A DNA stretch of 64,000 nt from Candidatus Micropelagos thuwalensis (GTDB lineage: Bacteria; Pseudomonadota; Alphaproteobacteria; RS24). Shown here one piece after another: positions 17,889-25,269 of this stretch (positions are counted from its first letter, which is position 1; each line of letters begins with the position of its first letter). The DNA is taken from assembly GCF_000469155.1 (NCBI RefSeq), contig NZ_AWXE01000004.1:372001-436000 (forward strand). The letters run 5' to 3'. Below the pieces are notes generated by a model. The model saw nothing but the letters and a program-made list of their open reading frames with translations. It made no database searches and had not been told where the DNA came from. The translations under genes were made by a program, and so were the position numbers.

Positions 17889-17925
17889 AAACCCACATTG
17901 TCGTGTAAGCGGCAATGTGGGTTTT
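17889..17925 (+). terminator. Hairpin terminator after hyuB
   Basis: AAACCCACATTG (17889-17900) and CAATGTGGGTTT (17913-17924) form a perfect 12-base stem with a 12-base loop, ending in TTTT. The T-run is short, so it may be leaky towards the YrdC-like gene. Confidence 0.75.
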
Positions 17926-17951
17926 ACACATTTTCATAGAGGGAATTTATT

Positions 17952-18635
17952 ATGGGCGTTTTAGCTATTGAGAAAGACGCAAAGCAGGCCTTTGACGTCA
18001 TTATGGGCGGCGGCACTTGTATTCTACCAATGGATGTTGGCTATGCTTTCTTGGGCAAGGGGCTTGACCCTGTTATGCATATTTTCAATACCAAGCAGCG
18101 TGCAAATACGAAATATAATGCACTTATCGGAAATATGGACCACCATCGCTCCTTACATGAATGCACAAGCCGGGGGCGCGAAATCGTTTCCGCTATTGTT
18201 GAAGACTATGATTTGCCATTGGGCATCATCGCGCCCTGTAATCCTGAACATGAGTTGTTTGGTACGATTGAAGAAGAGCTTTATACGCGCAGCACGGTAG
18301 ACAATACACTTGCCATGCTTACAAATGCCGGACGATTTCATGCAGAAATTACACGTCTTTCTTTCGAAGCCGGTCAACTTTTCTTTGGTTCATCCGCCAA
18401 TGTTTCAACAACTGGCACACGCTTCCGTGTTGAAGATATTCAAGATGAGATTAAAGACGCCGCAGACTTTATCGTGAATTACGGCCCTGTGAAATATACC
18501 CATCAGGGCATGTCCTCGACTCTTTTAAATGTCGAAACTCTAGAGGTGGTTCGTTTTGGCTGTTGCTACGAGAACATCAGCGACATTCTAAAACGGCATT
18601 TCAATATTGATTTACCACCCAGACCACCCGAATAG
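17952..18635 (+). CDS. Stand-alone YrdC/Sua5-domain protein
   Basis: This 227-residue protein covers one YrdC domain. Recognisable pieces are the nucleotide-site K48 and R50 in TKQRANTKYNAL, the GSSANVSTTG motif (146-155) and a C-terminal STLLN/VVRFG pair like the STVVD/ILR.G of Sua5. YrdC proteins bind ATP and bicarbonate or carbamoyl compounds and form carbamoyl-type adenylates (tRNA threonylcarbamoylation; carbamoyl transfer in HypF and TobZ). It differs from housekeeping TsaC and sits in a catabolic cluster with HyuAB, so a carbamoyl-handling role is tempting but unproven. No C-terminal Sua5 domain is present. Confidence 0.75.
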   Translation: MGVLAIEKDAKQAFDVIMGGGTCILPMDVGYAFLGKGLDPVMHIFNTKQRANTKYNALIGNMDHHRSLHECTSRGREIVSAIVEDYDLPLGIIAPCNPEHELFGTIEEELYTRSTVDNTLAMLTNAGRFHAEITRLSFEAGQLFFGSSANVSTTGTRFRVEDIQDEIKDAADFIVNYGPVKYTHQGMSSTLLNVETLEVVRFGCCYENISDILKRHFNIDLPPRPPE

Positions 18636-18725
18636 AGCATGGCAAATATCGCCCTGCTGAATTGATGCAAACCGATTAAAGCACAATCATGCGCGTTTAC
18701 CGCAATTTATGAGTGAGAGATAATT

Positions 18726-20096
18726 ATGTCTGAAGCAACCCGTATTATATCGGAATTCTGTGAAAACATTACCTATGAGGATATCCCTCAGGAGGTCATT
18801 GACCGCACCAAGCTTCTTCTTCTGGATACGATTGGCATTATTGTCCGCGCCCGGCATGACAGCGAGTCGACAGATAGTTTACTCGCGGGTATCGACAAGC
18901 TTGGCCTGACAAACGGCAATTGCAGCGTTTTTGGTGACACCCAAAATTATGCCCCCGCAGCAGCGGCCCTCATTAATGGCACGCTGGCCCATTCGCTCGA
19001 TTTCGATGACACACATGCCGAAGCTTCGGTTCATGCCAGCGCTCCAATTATTCCAGCAGCGATTGCCGCCGCGCAATTAACGGGCGCTTCTGGTCGTGAG
19101 CTTTTGACCGCTTGTGTCGTTGGTTACGAAACCCATATCCGCTTAGGCGAGGCAGTTGGTGCAGCTGACCATTATGAGCGTGGCTTTCACCCGTCGGCAA
19201 CATGCGGGATTTTTGCTGCCGCTGCTGCTGCCGGTAAAATTCTCAAGCTCACTGGGGAGCAGTTTAGATATGCTTTTGGTATCGCGCTTAGTCAGTCTGC
19301 TGGCTCCATGCAATTTTTAACGGATGGTGCCTGGACAAAAAGACTGCATGTCGGTCAGGCCTCCCAAAATGGGTTGATGGCCGCTTTCTATGCCCATGAA
19401 GGTTTCAAAGGACCTGAAGAGGCCTTTGAAGGCAAATGGGGCTTTTTTAACAGCTACAGCAGTGTCGCCAATCATGATCGGGCAACAGAAGGTCTCGGCA
19501 AAAGTTGGAAGACAATGACACTGGGTGTAAAGCCCTACCCGTCTTGCCGTTACAGCCATGCCGCGATTGACGGGATTCTAGATATTCTTGATGAAAACAA
19601 TCTCAACGCACACAGCGGTATTAAAATCGATGTCGGTCTTTCCAAAAGAGGTTATGGCATTATCGGCAATCCGCTAGATCAAAAACAACAGCCCAAAAGT
19701 ATTGTGGATGGTCAATTCTCCATGCCTTTCAGTGCCGCTGTTGCTTTTAAAAAGCAGGGATTGGTCTGGGATGATTACCGAGAATGTCTTGACGATAATG
19801 AAACACTGGAACTCTGCAAAAATATCAATGTTTATATTGATGAAGAAGCCGAGTCTTTTAGCCCTGAAAATATGAGCGCCAAGGTTAAAATCCATGCTGG
19901 TGAGGACAGCTATGAACGCTTTGTCCAAATTCCAAAGGGCGAGCCAGAAAACTTCATGTCCGGCGATGAATTTTTATTTAAGTTTAACAGCCTGTGCGCA
20001 CCCTATATGACGGATGGCGATATGGCACGGCTTTCGGATAGTATTCTGACTCTTGAAAGCCGGAACAATATCGCTGAAGCTCTTTTTTCCGCTTAA
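18726..20096 (+). CDS. MmgE/PrpD family protein
   Basis: This 456-residue protein belongs to the family of 2-methylcitrate dehydratase, cis-aconitate decarboxylase and iminodisuccinate epimerase. The all-helical N-terminal domain carries the family signature INGTLAHSLDFDDTHAEASV and HASAPIIPAAIAAA; the C-terminal domain contains KPYPSCRYSHAAIDGILD. Family members work on small tricarboxylic or amino-dicarboxylic acids with no cofactor. The genomic partners (HyuAB, cysteine hydrolases) do not resemble the methylcitrate cycle, so the PrpD name would be misleading. It converges closely on the first isochorismatase-fold gene. Confidence 0.88.
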   Translation: MSEATRIISEFCENITYEDIPQEVIDRTKLLLLDTIGIIVRARHDSESTDSLLAGIDKLGLTNGNCSVFGDTQNYAPAAAALINGTLAHSLDFDDTHAEASVHASAPIIPAAIAAAQLTGASGRELLTACVVGYETHIRLGEAVGAADHYERGFHPSATCGIFAAAAAAGKILKLTGEQFRYAFGIALSQSAGSMQFLTDGAWTKRLHVGQASQNGLMAAFYAHEGFKGPEEAFEGKWGFFNSYSSVANHDRATEGLGKSWKTMTLGVKPYPSCRYSHAAIDGILDILDENNLNAHSGIKIDVGLSKRGYGIIGNPLDQKQQPKSIVDGQFSMPFSAAVAFKKQGLVWDDYRECLDDNETLELCKNINVYIDEEAESFSPENMSAKVKIHAGEDSYERFVQIPKGEPENFMSGDEFLFKFNSLCAPYMTDGDMARLSDSILTLESRNNIAEALFSA

Positions 20097-20110
20097 GGCT
20101 TAAGTCAGGC

Positions 20111-20722
20111 TTAACTTAAAGCTGAAATGATTTCCGAACATGTCATGATGTCGGCATACCGTCTGCCAACATCTCTGATGTTGTCCGCATGCGCATCCGC
20201 ATCCTGATCGCCACAACAATCTTCGGCAACAATAGTTCTGTAGCCATATGAGAAACTGTCAATCACAGAAGCGCGGATACATCCGCTTGTCGTACATCCG
20301 GTTATGATCGTTGTGTCAATATTATGCTTAGTCAACCATGTAAGTAGCGGGGTCAAGAAGAATATGGACGGTGCGGATTTAATGAATTCAAAATGATTAT
20401 CCGGATCCGAAAGGCGCGGATCAATTTCTGTAAATTTATGCCCATGGAAAAACCCACCTTCGAAAAGCGGCGCAACCTTCCAATAAGACATTTCTTCAGG
20501 CCCACTCCAACTTGTCCGGCAGGAGGCAATAGGCATATCTACGCTTCTCGCAAATTTCACAAGTTTCACGGTTTTATCAACCGCTGCATTTACATGCGAC
20601 GACCCACCGATCTGGCTGGACGAGTCGGTAAACCCGTTTTGAAAATCAACAATCAAAAGCGCACATTTCTCGCCTATGCCGATATTGTACGATCCATAAC
20701 CTGCTTTATCAAAATTACTCAT
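20111..20722 (-). CDS. Isochorismatase-fold cysteine hydrolase (N-carbamoylsarcosine amidase/maleamate amidase-like)
   Basis: The 203-residue protein starts at ATG 20722, preceded by GGGGGATAGG; the ATG twelve bases earlier has no such site. It has the full catalytic triad: D26 in VDFQNGF, K115 in FIKSAPS and C148 in TGCTTSGCIRASVIDS. The C-terminal part resembles N-carbamoylsarcosine amidase and maleamate amidase more than true isochorismatases. With HyuAB it could complete a cyclic amide to N-carbamoyl acid to amino acid route. It diverges from a second such hydrolase across about 65 bases containing a perfect palindrome. Confidence 0.85.
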   Translation of the reverse strand: MSNFDKAGYGSYNIGIGEKCALLIVDFQNGFTDSSSQIGGSSHVNAAVDKTVKLVKFARSVDMPIASCRTSWSGPEEMSYWKVAPLFEGGFFHGHKFTEIDPRLSDPDNHFEFIKSAPSIFFLTPLLTWLTKHNIDTTIITGCTTSGCIRASVIDSFSYGYRTIVAEDCCGDQDADAHADNIRDVGRRYADIMTCSEIISALS

Positions 20723-20756
20723 CCTATCCCCCATTAATTACCATTATCATATTGAA

Positions 20757-20766
20757 AGTCCGGACT
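20757..20766. promoter_or_regulatory. Palindromic candidate operator (AGTCCGGACT)
   Basis: AGTCCGGACT is a perfect 10-base palindrome in the divergent promoter of the two isochorismatase-fold genes. The extended AGTCCGGACTAT agrees in 10 of 12 bases with AGTCTGGACAAT at 10944-10955 in the other divergent promoter of this module. A shared regulator, perhaps the UTRA protein, is possible. Confidence 0.4.
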
Positions 20767-20786
20767 ATTGTCATTAATTTGTAAGC

Positions 20787-21461
20787 ATGACCCAACCAAC
20801 TTTTATTGATGCATTCACACAACCCATAGAAATTAACCCATCTTCAACAGCGCTTATCGTTGTTGACATGCAAAACGCCACAGGCAACCGAAATATGGGG
20901 CTTGGCAAATTGCTTGCAGAAAGCGGTAAAGCCGAGCAAGCCGGCTACAGGTTTGACCGCATCGAACAATTACTTGTGCCAAATATTCAAAAACTTCTTG
21001 CCGCCTTTCGGGATAATGACTGGCCGGTCATTTACGTTACTTACGGCGCCGAAACACCCGACGCGCATGATGTACCTCAGCATTTGAAGCCAATCGTCAC
21101 CGCAACAAATAATATCGAAGGCCAGCAGGAACATGAAATCGTAGCCGATTTAACACCGTTACCCAATGAGCCGGTACTTAACAAAACCACCATGGGTGCT
21201 TTTTGTTCCACCAAAATCGACACGGTGCTGCGTGCCACCGGTGTGGACACGCTCGTCTGCGTTGGTGTTTCGACAAATAATTGTGTCGGTATGACCGCCA
21301 TGGAAGCTTGTGACCTACAATATAAGGTTATTGTTGTGAGCGATGCCACAGGCACGGATAGTCAGGAAATGCAAGACAGCACCTTGAGCATGCTCGGGCG
21401 ATTATGGGCGCGGATTATGACCACGGATGAAGTTATCTCCACCGTCAATAGCTCGCCGTAA
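20787..21461 (+). CDS. Isochorismatase-fold cysteine hydrolase, second copy
   Basis: This 224-residue protein has the family triad: D27 in IVVDMQN, K133 in LNKTTMGAF and C166 in GVSTNNCVGMTAMEACD. It is only distantly related to the hydrolase encoded on the other strand just upstream, so the two probably act on different bonds or substrates. Close family members hydrolyse ureidoacrylate, biuret, peroxyureidoacrylate or nicotinamide. Placement beside HyuAB makes an N-carbamoyl or amide intermediate plausible. Confidence 0.85.
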   Translation: MTQPTFIDAFTQPIEINPSSTALIVVDMQNATGNRNMGLGKLLAESGKAEQAGYRFDRIEQLLVPNIQKLLAAFRDNDWPVIYVTYGAETPDAHDVPQHLKPIVTATNNIEGQQEHEIVADLTPLPNEPVLNKTTMGAFCSTKIDTVLRATGVDTLVCVGVSTNNCVGMTAMEACDLQYKVIVVSDATGTDSQEMQDSTLSMLGRLWARIMTTDEVISTVNSSP

Positions 21462-21479
21462 AATCAAAAAACCTATTCT

Positions 21480-21508
21480 CTGAAACAGTTTCGTAACAAT
21501 TCGGTCAT
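21480..21508 (+). promoter_or_regulatory. Possible PhoB-binding repeats upstream of arsC
   Basis: Three units in 11-base phase, CTGAAAC, TCGTAAC and CGGTCAT, with AGTT and AATT spacers, resemble degenerate CTGTCAY Pho-box repeats (5, 4 and 6 of 7 matches). They lie just upstream of a TTGACA/TTTAAT promoter. The match is imperfect and judged by eye. Confidence 0.35.
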
Positions 21509-21515
21509 AAGACTT

Positions 21516-21543
21516 TTGACAGTTTGGTCTCATTGCATTTAAT
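21516..21543 (+). promoter_or_regulatory. Sigma-70-type promoter for arsC-aqpS
   Basis: TTGACA at 21516-21521 is followed after a 16-base spacer by TTTAAT (21538-21543), about 60 bases before the arsC start codon. It is the clearest consensus-like promoter noted in the accessory part of the window. Confidence 0.55.
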
Positions 21544-21600
21544 GAATCAACCGTTTTGCGCCTGTATATAGGCGCTCAGAGCAATTTGAATGGCGTATCC

Positions 21601-22047
21601 ATGAAGCATATTCTTTTTTTATGTACTGGAAATAGTTGCAGATCCATTCTGGCTGAGGCCTATGTTAACCATCAATATAAGAATGTCTGGCAAGCTCATA
21701 GCGCCGGAAGCACCCCGACTGGGGCTGTTCATCCAATGGCTCTGGACGTGTTAAAAGGCCGAGATATTTCAGTAGATGGTTATCACTCCAAAAACTGGGA
21801 TGTTTTCGGTTTGCAAAGTGGCAAGATTCCTATGGTAGAAATGGATTATATTGTCACAGTTTGTGACAATGCCGCTGGGGAAGCCTGTCCTGTTTGGCCA
21901 GGACATCCGGCGACCCATCACTGGCCCTTCCCTGATCCTGCAAAATTTTCTGGAGACAAGGCATCCACTCGAGAATATTTCGAGGATGTTTGCGACATGA
22001 TTATCCGTAAAATTGACGATGAATTAACAACCAGGTTGAAAAGCTAA
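21601..22047 (+). CDS. arsC: Arsenate reductase, thioredoxin-coupled LMW-phosphatase type
   Basis: The protein has 148 residues from ATG 21601; the in-frame upstream extension lacks family similarity. The phosphatase loop C8-TGNSC-R14-S, the HSAG segment after the first helix and the redox cysteines C88 and C96 (VCDNAAGEACP) identify the thioredoxin-type arsenate reductases, which turn As(V) into As(III). A DP loop is present as HWPFPDPAK. The next gene is an aquaglyceroporin that can release arsenite. No arsR, arsB or acr3 lies nearby, and the Pho-like repeats upstream hint at control by phosphate status instead of arsenite. Confidence 0.9.
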   Translation: MKHILFLCTGNSCRSILAEAYVNHQYKNVWQAHSAGSTPTGAVHPMALDVLKGRDISVDGYHSKNWDVFGLQSGKIPMVEMDYIVTVCDNAAGEACPVWPGHPATHHWPFPDPAKFSGDKASTREYFEDVCDMIIRKIDDELTTRLKS

Positions 22048-22099
22048 AGCCGGGTTTCAAATTAAAGCCGGGTTTCAAATTAAAGCCGGGTTTCAAATT
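22046..22099 (+). repeat. Three tandem 18-base repeats between arsC and aqpS
   Basis: The unit AAAGCCGGGTTTCAAATT occurs three times without mismatch at 22046, 22064 and 22082, starting inside the arsC stop codon. It is followed by AAAGAAAGCC just before the aqpS start. The unit length is a multiple of three but no sensible protein uses it. Slippage expansion is likely; it lengthens the arsC-aqpS spacer by two units. Confidence 0.9.
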
Positions 22100-22115
22100 A
22101 AAGAAAGCCATAATA

Positions 22116-22781
22116 ATGATTTTTGATGTGCGTAAACTTGCCAGCGAATTTATCGGCACCCTTTTTCTGGTTGCCACAGTTATCGGTTCAGGAATCATGG
22201 CCGAGTCACTTGCTGAAGGTAATGCGGCAGTGGCTTTACTCGGCAACACGCTTGCCACCGCAGGCATACTTTATGTGCTGATAACCTGTTTAGGGCCGAT
22301 TTCAGGTGCTCATTTTAATCCGGCAGTCAGTTTTGTATTTTGGCTTAAAAGGGAACTCAGCACAGCTCGTTGTGCACTATATATTATCTTTCAGTGCTTA
22401 GGGGCCATCGCGGGGGTGATACTTGCCCATGCTATGTTTGACCAAAGCTTGATTCAGACCGGTGTCAAAATTCGATTTGGAAGCAATATATGGCTCTCAG
22501 AGAGTATCGCGACTTTTGGTCTTGTCGCTACGATACTGACAGGTCTAAGGCATAAACCCGAAAGTGTCCCCAGTCTGGTCAGTCTTTATATCACGGCAGG
22601 TTACTGGTTCACCTCATCAACGAGTTTTGCCAATCCGGCAGTAACATTGGGGCGAAGCTTTACGGATAGCTTTTCAGGCATCAGGCTGGTTGACATGCCC
22701 TTTTTCGTCATTTCTCAATTTTTAGGCGCGGCCTTTGCTTATTATCTGGTGAGGAAATTATTATCGACGAATAGAAGCTAA
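22116..22781 (+). CDS. aqpS: MIP-family channel, AqpS-like (probable arsenite exit channel)
   Basis: This 221-residue protein has six hydrophobic helices and two half-helix signature motifs: NPA at 68-70 (GAHFNPAVSF) and NPA at 173-175 (FANPAVTLGR), with the selectivity-filter Arg at 180. It follows arsC in the same direction. In rhizobia AqpS replaces the ArsB pump, letting arsenite leave down its gradient after ArsC reduces incoming arsenate. The context supports that role. A general glycerol or water channel is the alternative. Confidence 0.82.
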   Translation: MIFDVRKLASEFIGTLFLVATVIGSGIMAESLAEGNAAVALLGNTLATAGILYVLITCLGPISGAHFNPAVSFVFWLKRELSTARCALYIIFQCLGAIAGVILAHAMFDQSLIQTGVKIRFGSNIWLSESIATFGLVATILTGLRHKPESVPSLVSLYITAGYWFTSSTSFANPAVTLGRSFTDSFSGIRLVDMPFFVISQFLGAAFAYYLVRKLLSTNRS

Positions 22782-22806
22782 CAAACGCTTACATTTAACC
22801 CTCGAC

Positions 22807-22824
22807 TTGTCACAATTTTGTAAT
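22807..22824 (+). promoter_or_regulatory. Pho-box-like direct repeat upstream of plcP
   Basis: TTGTCAC-AATT-TTGTAAT has the 7-4-7 layout of a Pho box, with 6 and 5 of 7 matches to CTGTCAY. It ends 22 bases before the plcP start, which implies a very short or leaderless transcript if it acts as a -35 substitute. Confidence 0.4.
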
Positions 22825-22846
22825 CGAATCCAACTATGAGATAGGC

Positions 22847-23677
22847 ATGGTTGATTCGCGTTTGTCTTTTGTAAATAACGACCAAATTGGACCGGCTAAA
22901 TATCGCACAATTTGGATCTCTGATATTCACCTCGGTACTGCAGGGTGCAAAGCAGCAAGTCTGCTTGATTTTCTCAAACGCACTGAAGCTGACACAATTT
23001 ATCTTGTCGGCGATATTATTGACGGCTGGCGTCTTAAAAAGAAATTTTTCTGGCCTCAGACCCATAATGATGTGATTCAAAAAATTCTTAGGAAAGCACG
23101 TAAAGGAGCGCGTGTTGTTTATGTGCCTGGTAATCATGATGAGGCGGCGCGTCAGTTTGTCGATATGAAATTTGGCGATATCGAAATTCTTGATGAAGCT
23201 ATCCACGAAACTGTCGATGGAAAGCGTCTCTGGGTCGTTCATGGCGACAAGTTTGATGGCATTATGCAACATGCGCGCTGGGTCGCTCATTTAGGAGATA
23301 TTGCCTATACAACTCTTCTGATCGTTAATAACTATCTCAACTCATTAAGGCGGTTGTTAAAAATGCCTTATTGGTCGCTTTCACAATATCTTAAGCATAA
23401 AGTTAAAGGCGCCATTTCATTTATTAGCACTTATGAAAAAGTGATGGTCACGCAAACCAAACGTAAAGGCTGCGACGGGGTCGTGTGCGGGCATATTCAT
23501 AAGGCTGAAATTCGTGACATTGATGGCATTCTTTATGCCAATGATGGAGATTGGGTGGAGTCCCTGTCAGCCTTGGTCGAGCATTATGATGGTCGTCTCG
23601 AAATTATCTATTGGGATCACATCGTAGAAATTCTGCCTGACGATGAAGACCTACCGGAAACGGCACTGGCCAGTTAA
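22847..23677 (+). CDS. plcP: Metallophosphoesterase of the LpxH-like/PlcP family (probable phospholipase C for lipid remodelling)
   Basis: This 276-residue calcineurin-like phosphoesterase has all metal motifs: SDIHLG (D26, H28), GDIID (D56), GNHDE (N96, H97), VHGD (H132) and GHIHK (H216, H218). Annotation pipelines usually call it UDP-2,3-diacylglucosamine diphosphatase. However, in marine alphaproteobacteria the same family sitting next to a GT4 glycosyltransferase is PlcP, which removes phospholipid headgroups during phosphate starvation to give diacylglycerol. The glycosyltransferase starts four bases after the stop here, and a Pho-box-like repeat lies upstream. A role in lipid A synthesis is the alternative. 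Confidence 0.8.
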   Translation: MVDSRLSFVNNDQIGPAKYRTIWISDIHLGTAGCKAASLLDFLKRTEADTIYLVGDIIDGWRLKKKFFWPQTHNDVIQKILRKARKGARVVYVPGNHDEAARQFVDMKFGDIEILDEAIHETVDGKRLWVVHGDKFDGIMQHARWVAHLGDIAYTTLLIVNNYLNSLRRLLKMPYWSLSQYLKHKVKGAISFISTYEKVMVTQTKRKGCDGVVCGHIHKAEIRDIDGILYANDGDWVESLSALVEHYDGRLEIIYWDHIVEILPDDEDLPETALAS

Positions 23678-23680
23678 ATT

Positions 23681-24751
23681 ATGAAAATTCTTATCATTAC
23701 CGACGCTTGGTTCCCTCAGGTAAATGGAGTGGTTCGCACATTGTTTAAAACCCGTGAGTGCCTTATTGCCGCCGGACACGATGTCGAGATGATCACCCCG
23801 GAGCCTTTTTTCTCCGTTCCTTTACCCAGTTATCCTGAAATACGTATTGCCCCTTTTGCAAACTCTGCCATACGGAAAAAAATCAGGGACTATGAGCCTG
23901 ATGCGCTTCATATCGCAACAGAAGGGCCTCTTGGCCTCGCCGCCCGTCGCTATGCAGTTAAAATAAATATGCCTTTCACAACCGCCTATCACACACGGTT
24001 TCCGGAATATGTTAAAGCCCGAACAGGCATCCCGCTGAGTGTTAGTTATGCATTCTTGCGTTGGTTTCATAAAAAATCAGAAAGAGTCATGGTGCCAACC
24101 CCTGCTGTAATCACGGCTTTAAAGGATTGGCGGATCGGCAATCCTGTTTTATGGCCACGCGGCGTAGATTTAGACCTTTTTAGCCCGGGAAAAGCCACAT
24201 TTCCGAGTAAGAAAAACCCTGTATATCTCTCGATTGGCAGGGTTGCAGTTGAAAAAAATTTAGAAGCATTTCTCTCGCTTGATTTGGAAGGTGAAAAATG
24301 GGTGGTCGGTGATGGCCCTGATTTGGAATCGCTTAAGAAAAAATACCCAGATGTTACCTTTTTCGGCATGAAATCAATGGAAGAACTGCCGGATTATTAC
24401 CGATCTGCAGATGTTTTTGTTTTTCCCAGCAAAACCGATACATTCGGTCTCGTTATGCTCGAAGCAATGGGATGCGGATTACCGGTTGCGGCTTATCCAG
24501 TAGATGGTCCGATTGATGTGTTAGGAAACACCAAATCTGCGGTCATGGACAATGATTTAAAAAAGGCTTGTGAGTCGGCATTACATATTTCCAGGAAATC
24601 AGCTCGAAAATATGCGGAAAACTTCAGCTGGCAGAGCGCAACAGAGATTTTTGCCTCCCATCTTGAAACCCGTTTAAAAAATTCAACAGCACCTCGCCCC
24701 AAAAAAAGCAGTGAAAATAAAATAGATTACAAGGTTTCGGCTCAATCATAA
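23681..24751 (+). CDS. agt: GT4 glycosyltransferase (probable Agt, diacylglycerol glycosyltransferase)
   Basis: This 356-residue GT-B enzyme opens with MKILIITDAWFPQVNGVVRT, typical of the MgtA/SqdX/Agt group. It carries the donor-site EX7E-like stretch DTFGLVMLEAMGCGLPV in the C-terminal half. It follows plcP by three bases, so they are co-translated. In the PlcP-Agt system it adds glucose or glucuronate to the diacylglycerol released by PlcP, making glycolipids that replace phospholipids. The sugar donor cannot be told from sequence. It lacks a signal peptide and should work at the inner face of the membrane. Confidence 0.8.
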   Translation: MKILIITDAWFPQVNGVVRTLFKTRECLIAAGHDVEMITPEPFFSVPLPSYPEIRIAPFANSAIRKKIRDYEPDALHIATEGPLGLAARRYAVKINMPFTTAYHTRFPEYVKARTGIPLSVSYAFLRWFHKKSERVMVPTPAVITALKDWRIGNPVLWPRGVDLDLFSPGKATFPSKKNPVYLSIGRVAVEKNLEAFLSLDLEGEKWVVGDGPDLESLKKKYPDVTFFGMKSMEELPDYYRSADVFVFPSKTDTFGLVMLEAMGCGLPVAAYPVDGPIDVLGNTKSAVMDNDLKKACESALHISRKSARKYAENFSWQSATEIFASHLETRLKNSTAPRPKKSSENKIDYKVSAQS

Positions 24752-24865
24752 TGACGCCAGAAAACCCTTAATCCCGCTTGACTTGGCAAGTTGGAAATGT
24801 ATATTGCGCCATTAACTGTGCGATTAAGTATCGCGCAGTGTTTTGCCTATTTAAGGATGTATATC

Positions 24866-25264
24866 ATGTATGCCGTAATACGGTCCGGTGGGAAACAATA
24901 CCGGGTAGTTAAAGATGATGTTTTGGAACTGGAACGCCTTGACGGTGAATCCGGCGACAAAATCAAGCTGGATGAAGTTTTGATGATTGGTGAGGCCGGT
25001 AAATCTCCAACAATTGGAGATCCTCTTGTAAAGGGTGCCAGCGTTACGCTTGAAGTCCTCGATCAGGTTCGTGGCGATAAAATCGATGTGATTAAATTCA
25101 AACGACGTCAGAATTACCACCGTCAACTCGGTCACAAACAGCATCTTACAAAGGTAAAAATTGCGGCGATTAGTAAATCAGCAAGCAAGGCTAAAGCAAA
25201 GGCGAAAGCTGCTGACGAAGCCCCTTCTGAATCCGCATCCGACGCACAAGCTGATAAGGAGTAA
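24866..25264 (+). CDS. rplU: 50S ribosomal protein L21
   Basis: The 132-residue protein starts at ATG 24866 ([14 protein letters not shown]) after AAGGA; the longer in-frame start at 24791 adds residues foreign to L21. The conserved core [16 protein letters not shown], which contacts 23S rRNA, is present. The last 30 or so residues are an Ala/Lys/Ser/Glu-rich tail seen in several alphaproteobacteria. It is followed by rpmA after five bases, the usual L21-L27 operon. Confidence 0.96.
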   Translation: MYAVIRSGGKQYRVVKDDVLELERLDGESGDKIKLDEVLMIGEAGKSPTIGDPLVKGASVTLEVLDQVRGDKIDVIKFKRRQNYHRQLGHKQHLTKVKIAAISKSASKAKAKAKAADEAPSESASDAQADKE

Positions 25265-25269
25265 TTGAT

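Noticed and set aside
18726-20096. 2-Methylcitrate dehydratase of propionate metabolism
   Set aside because: No prpB or prpC nearby; only the family-level MmgE/PrpD call is justified.
22046-22099. CRISPR-like or attachment-site repeat
   Set aside because: Units are directly adjacent with no spacers, and no cas, integrase or tRNA gene is next to them.
22847-23677. Calling the metallophosphoesterase LpxH of lipid A synthesis
   Set aside because: Linkage to a GT4 glycosyltransferase and the Pho-like upstream repeat fit PlcP better; LpxH is kept only as an alternative.
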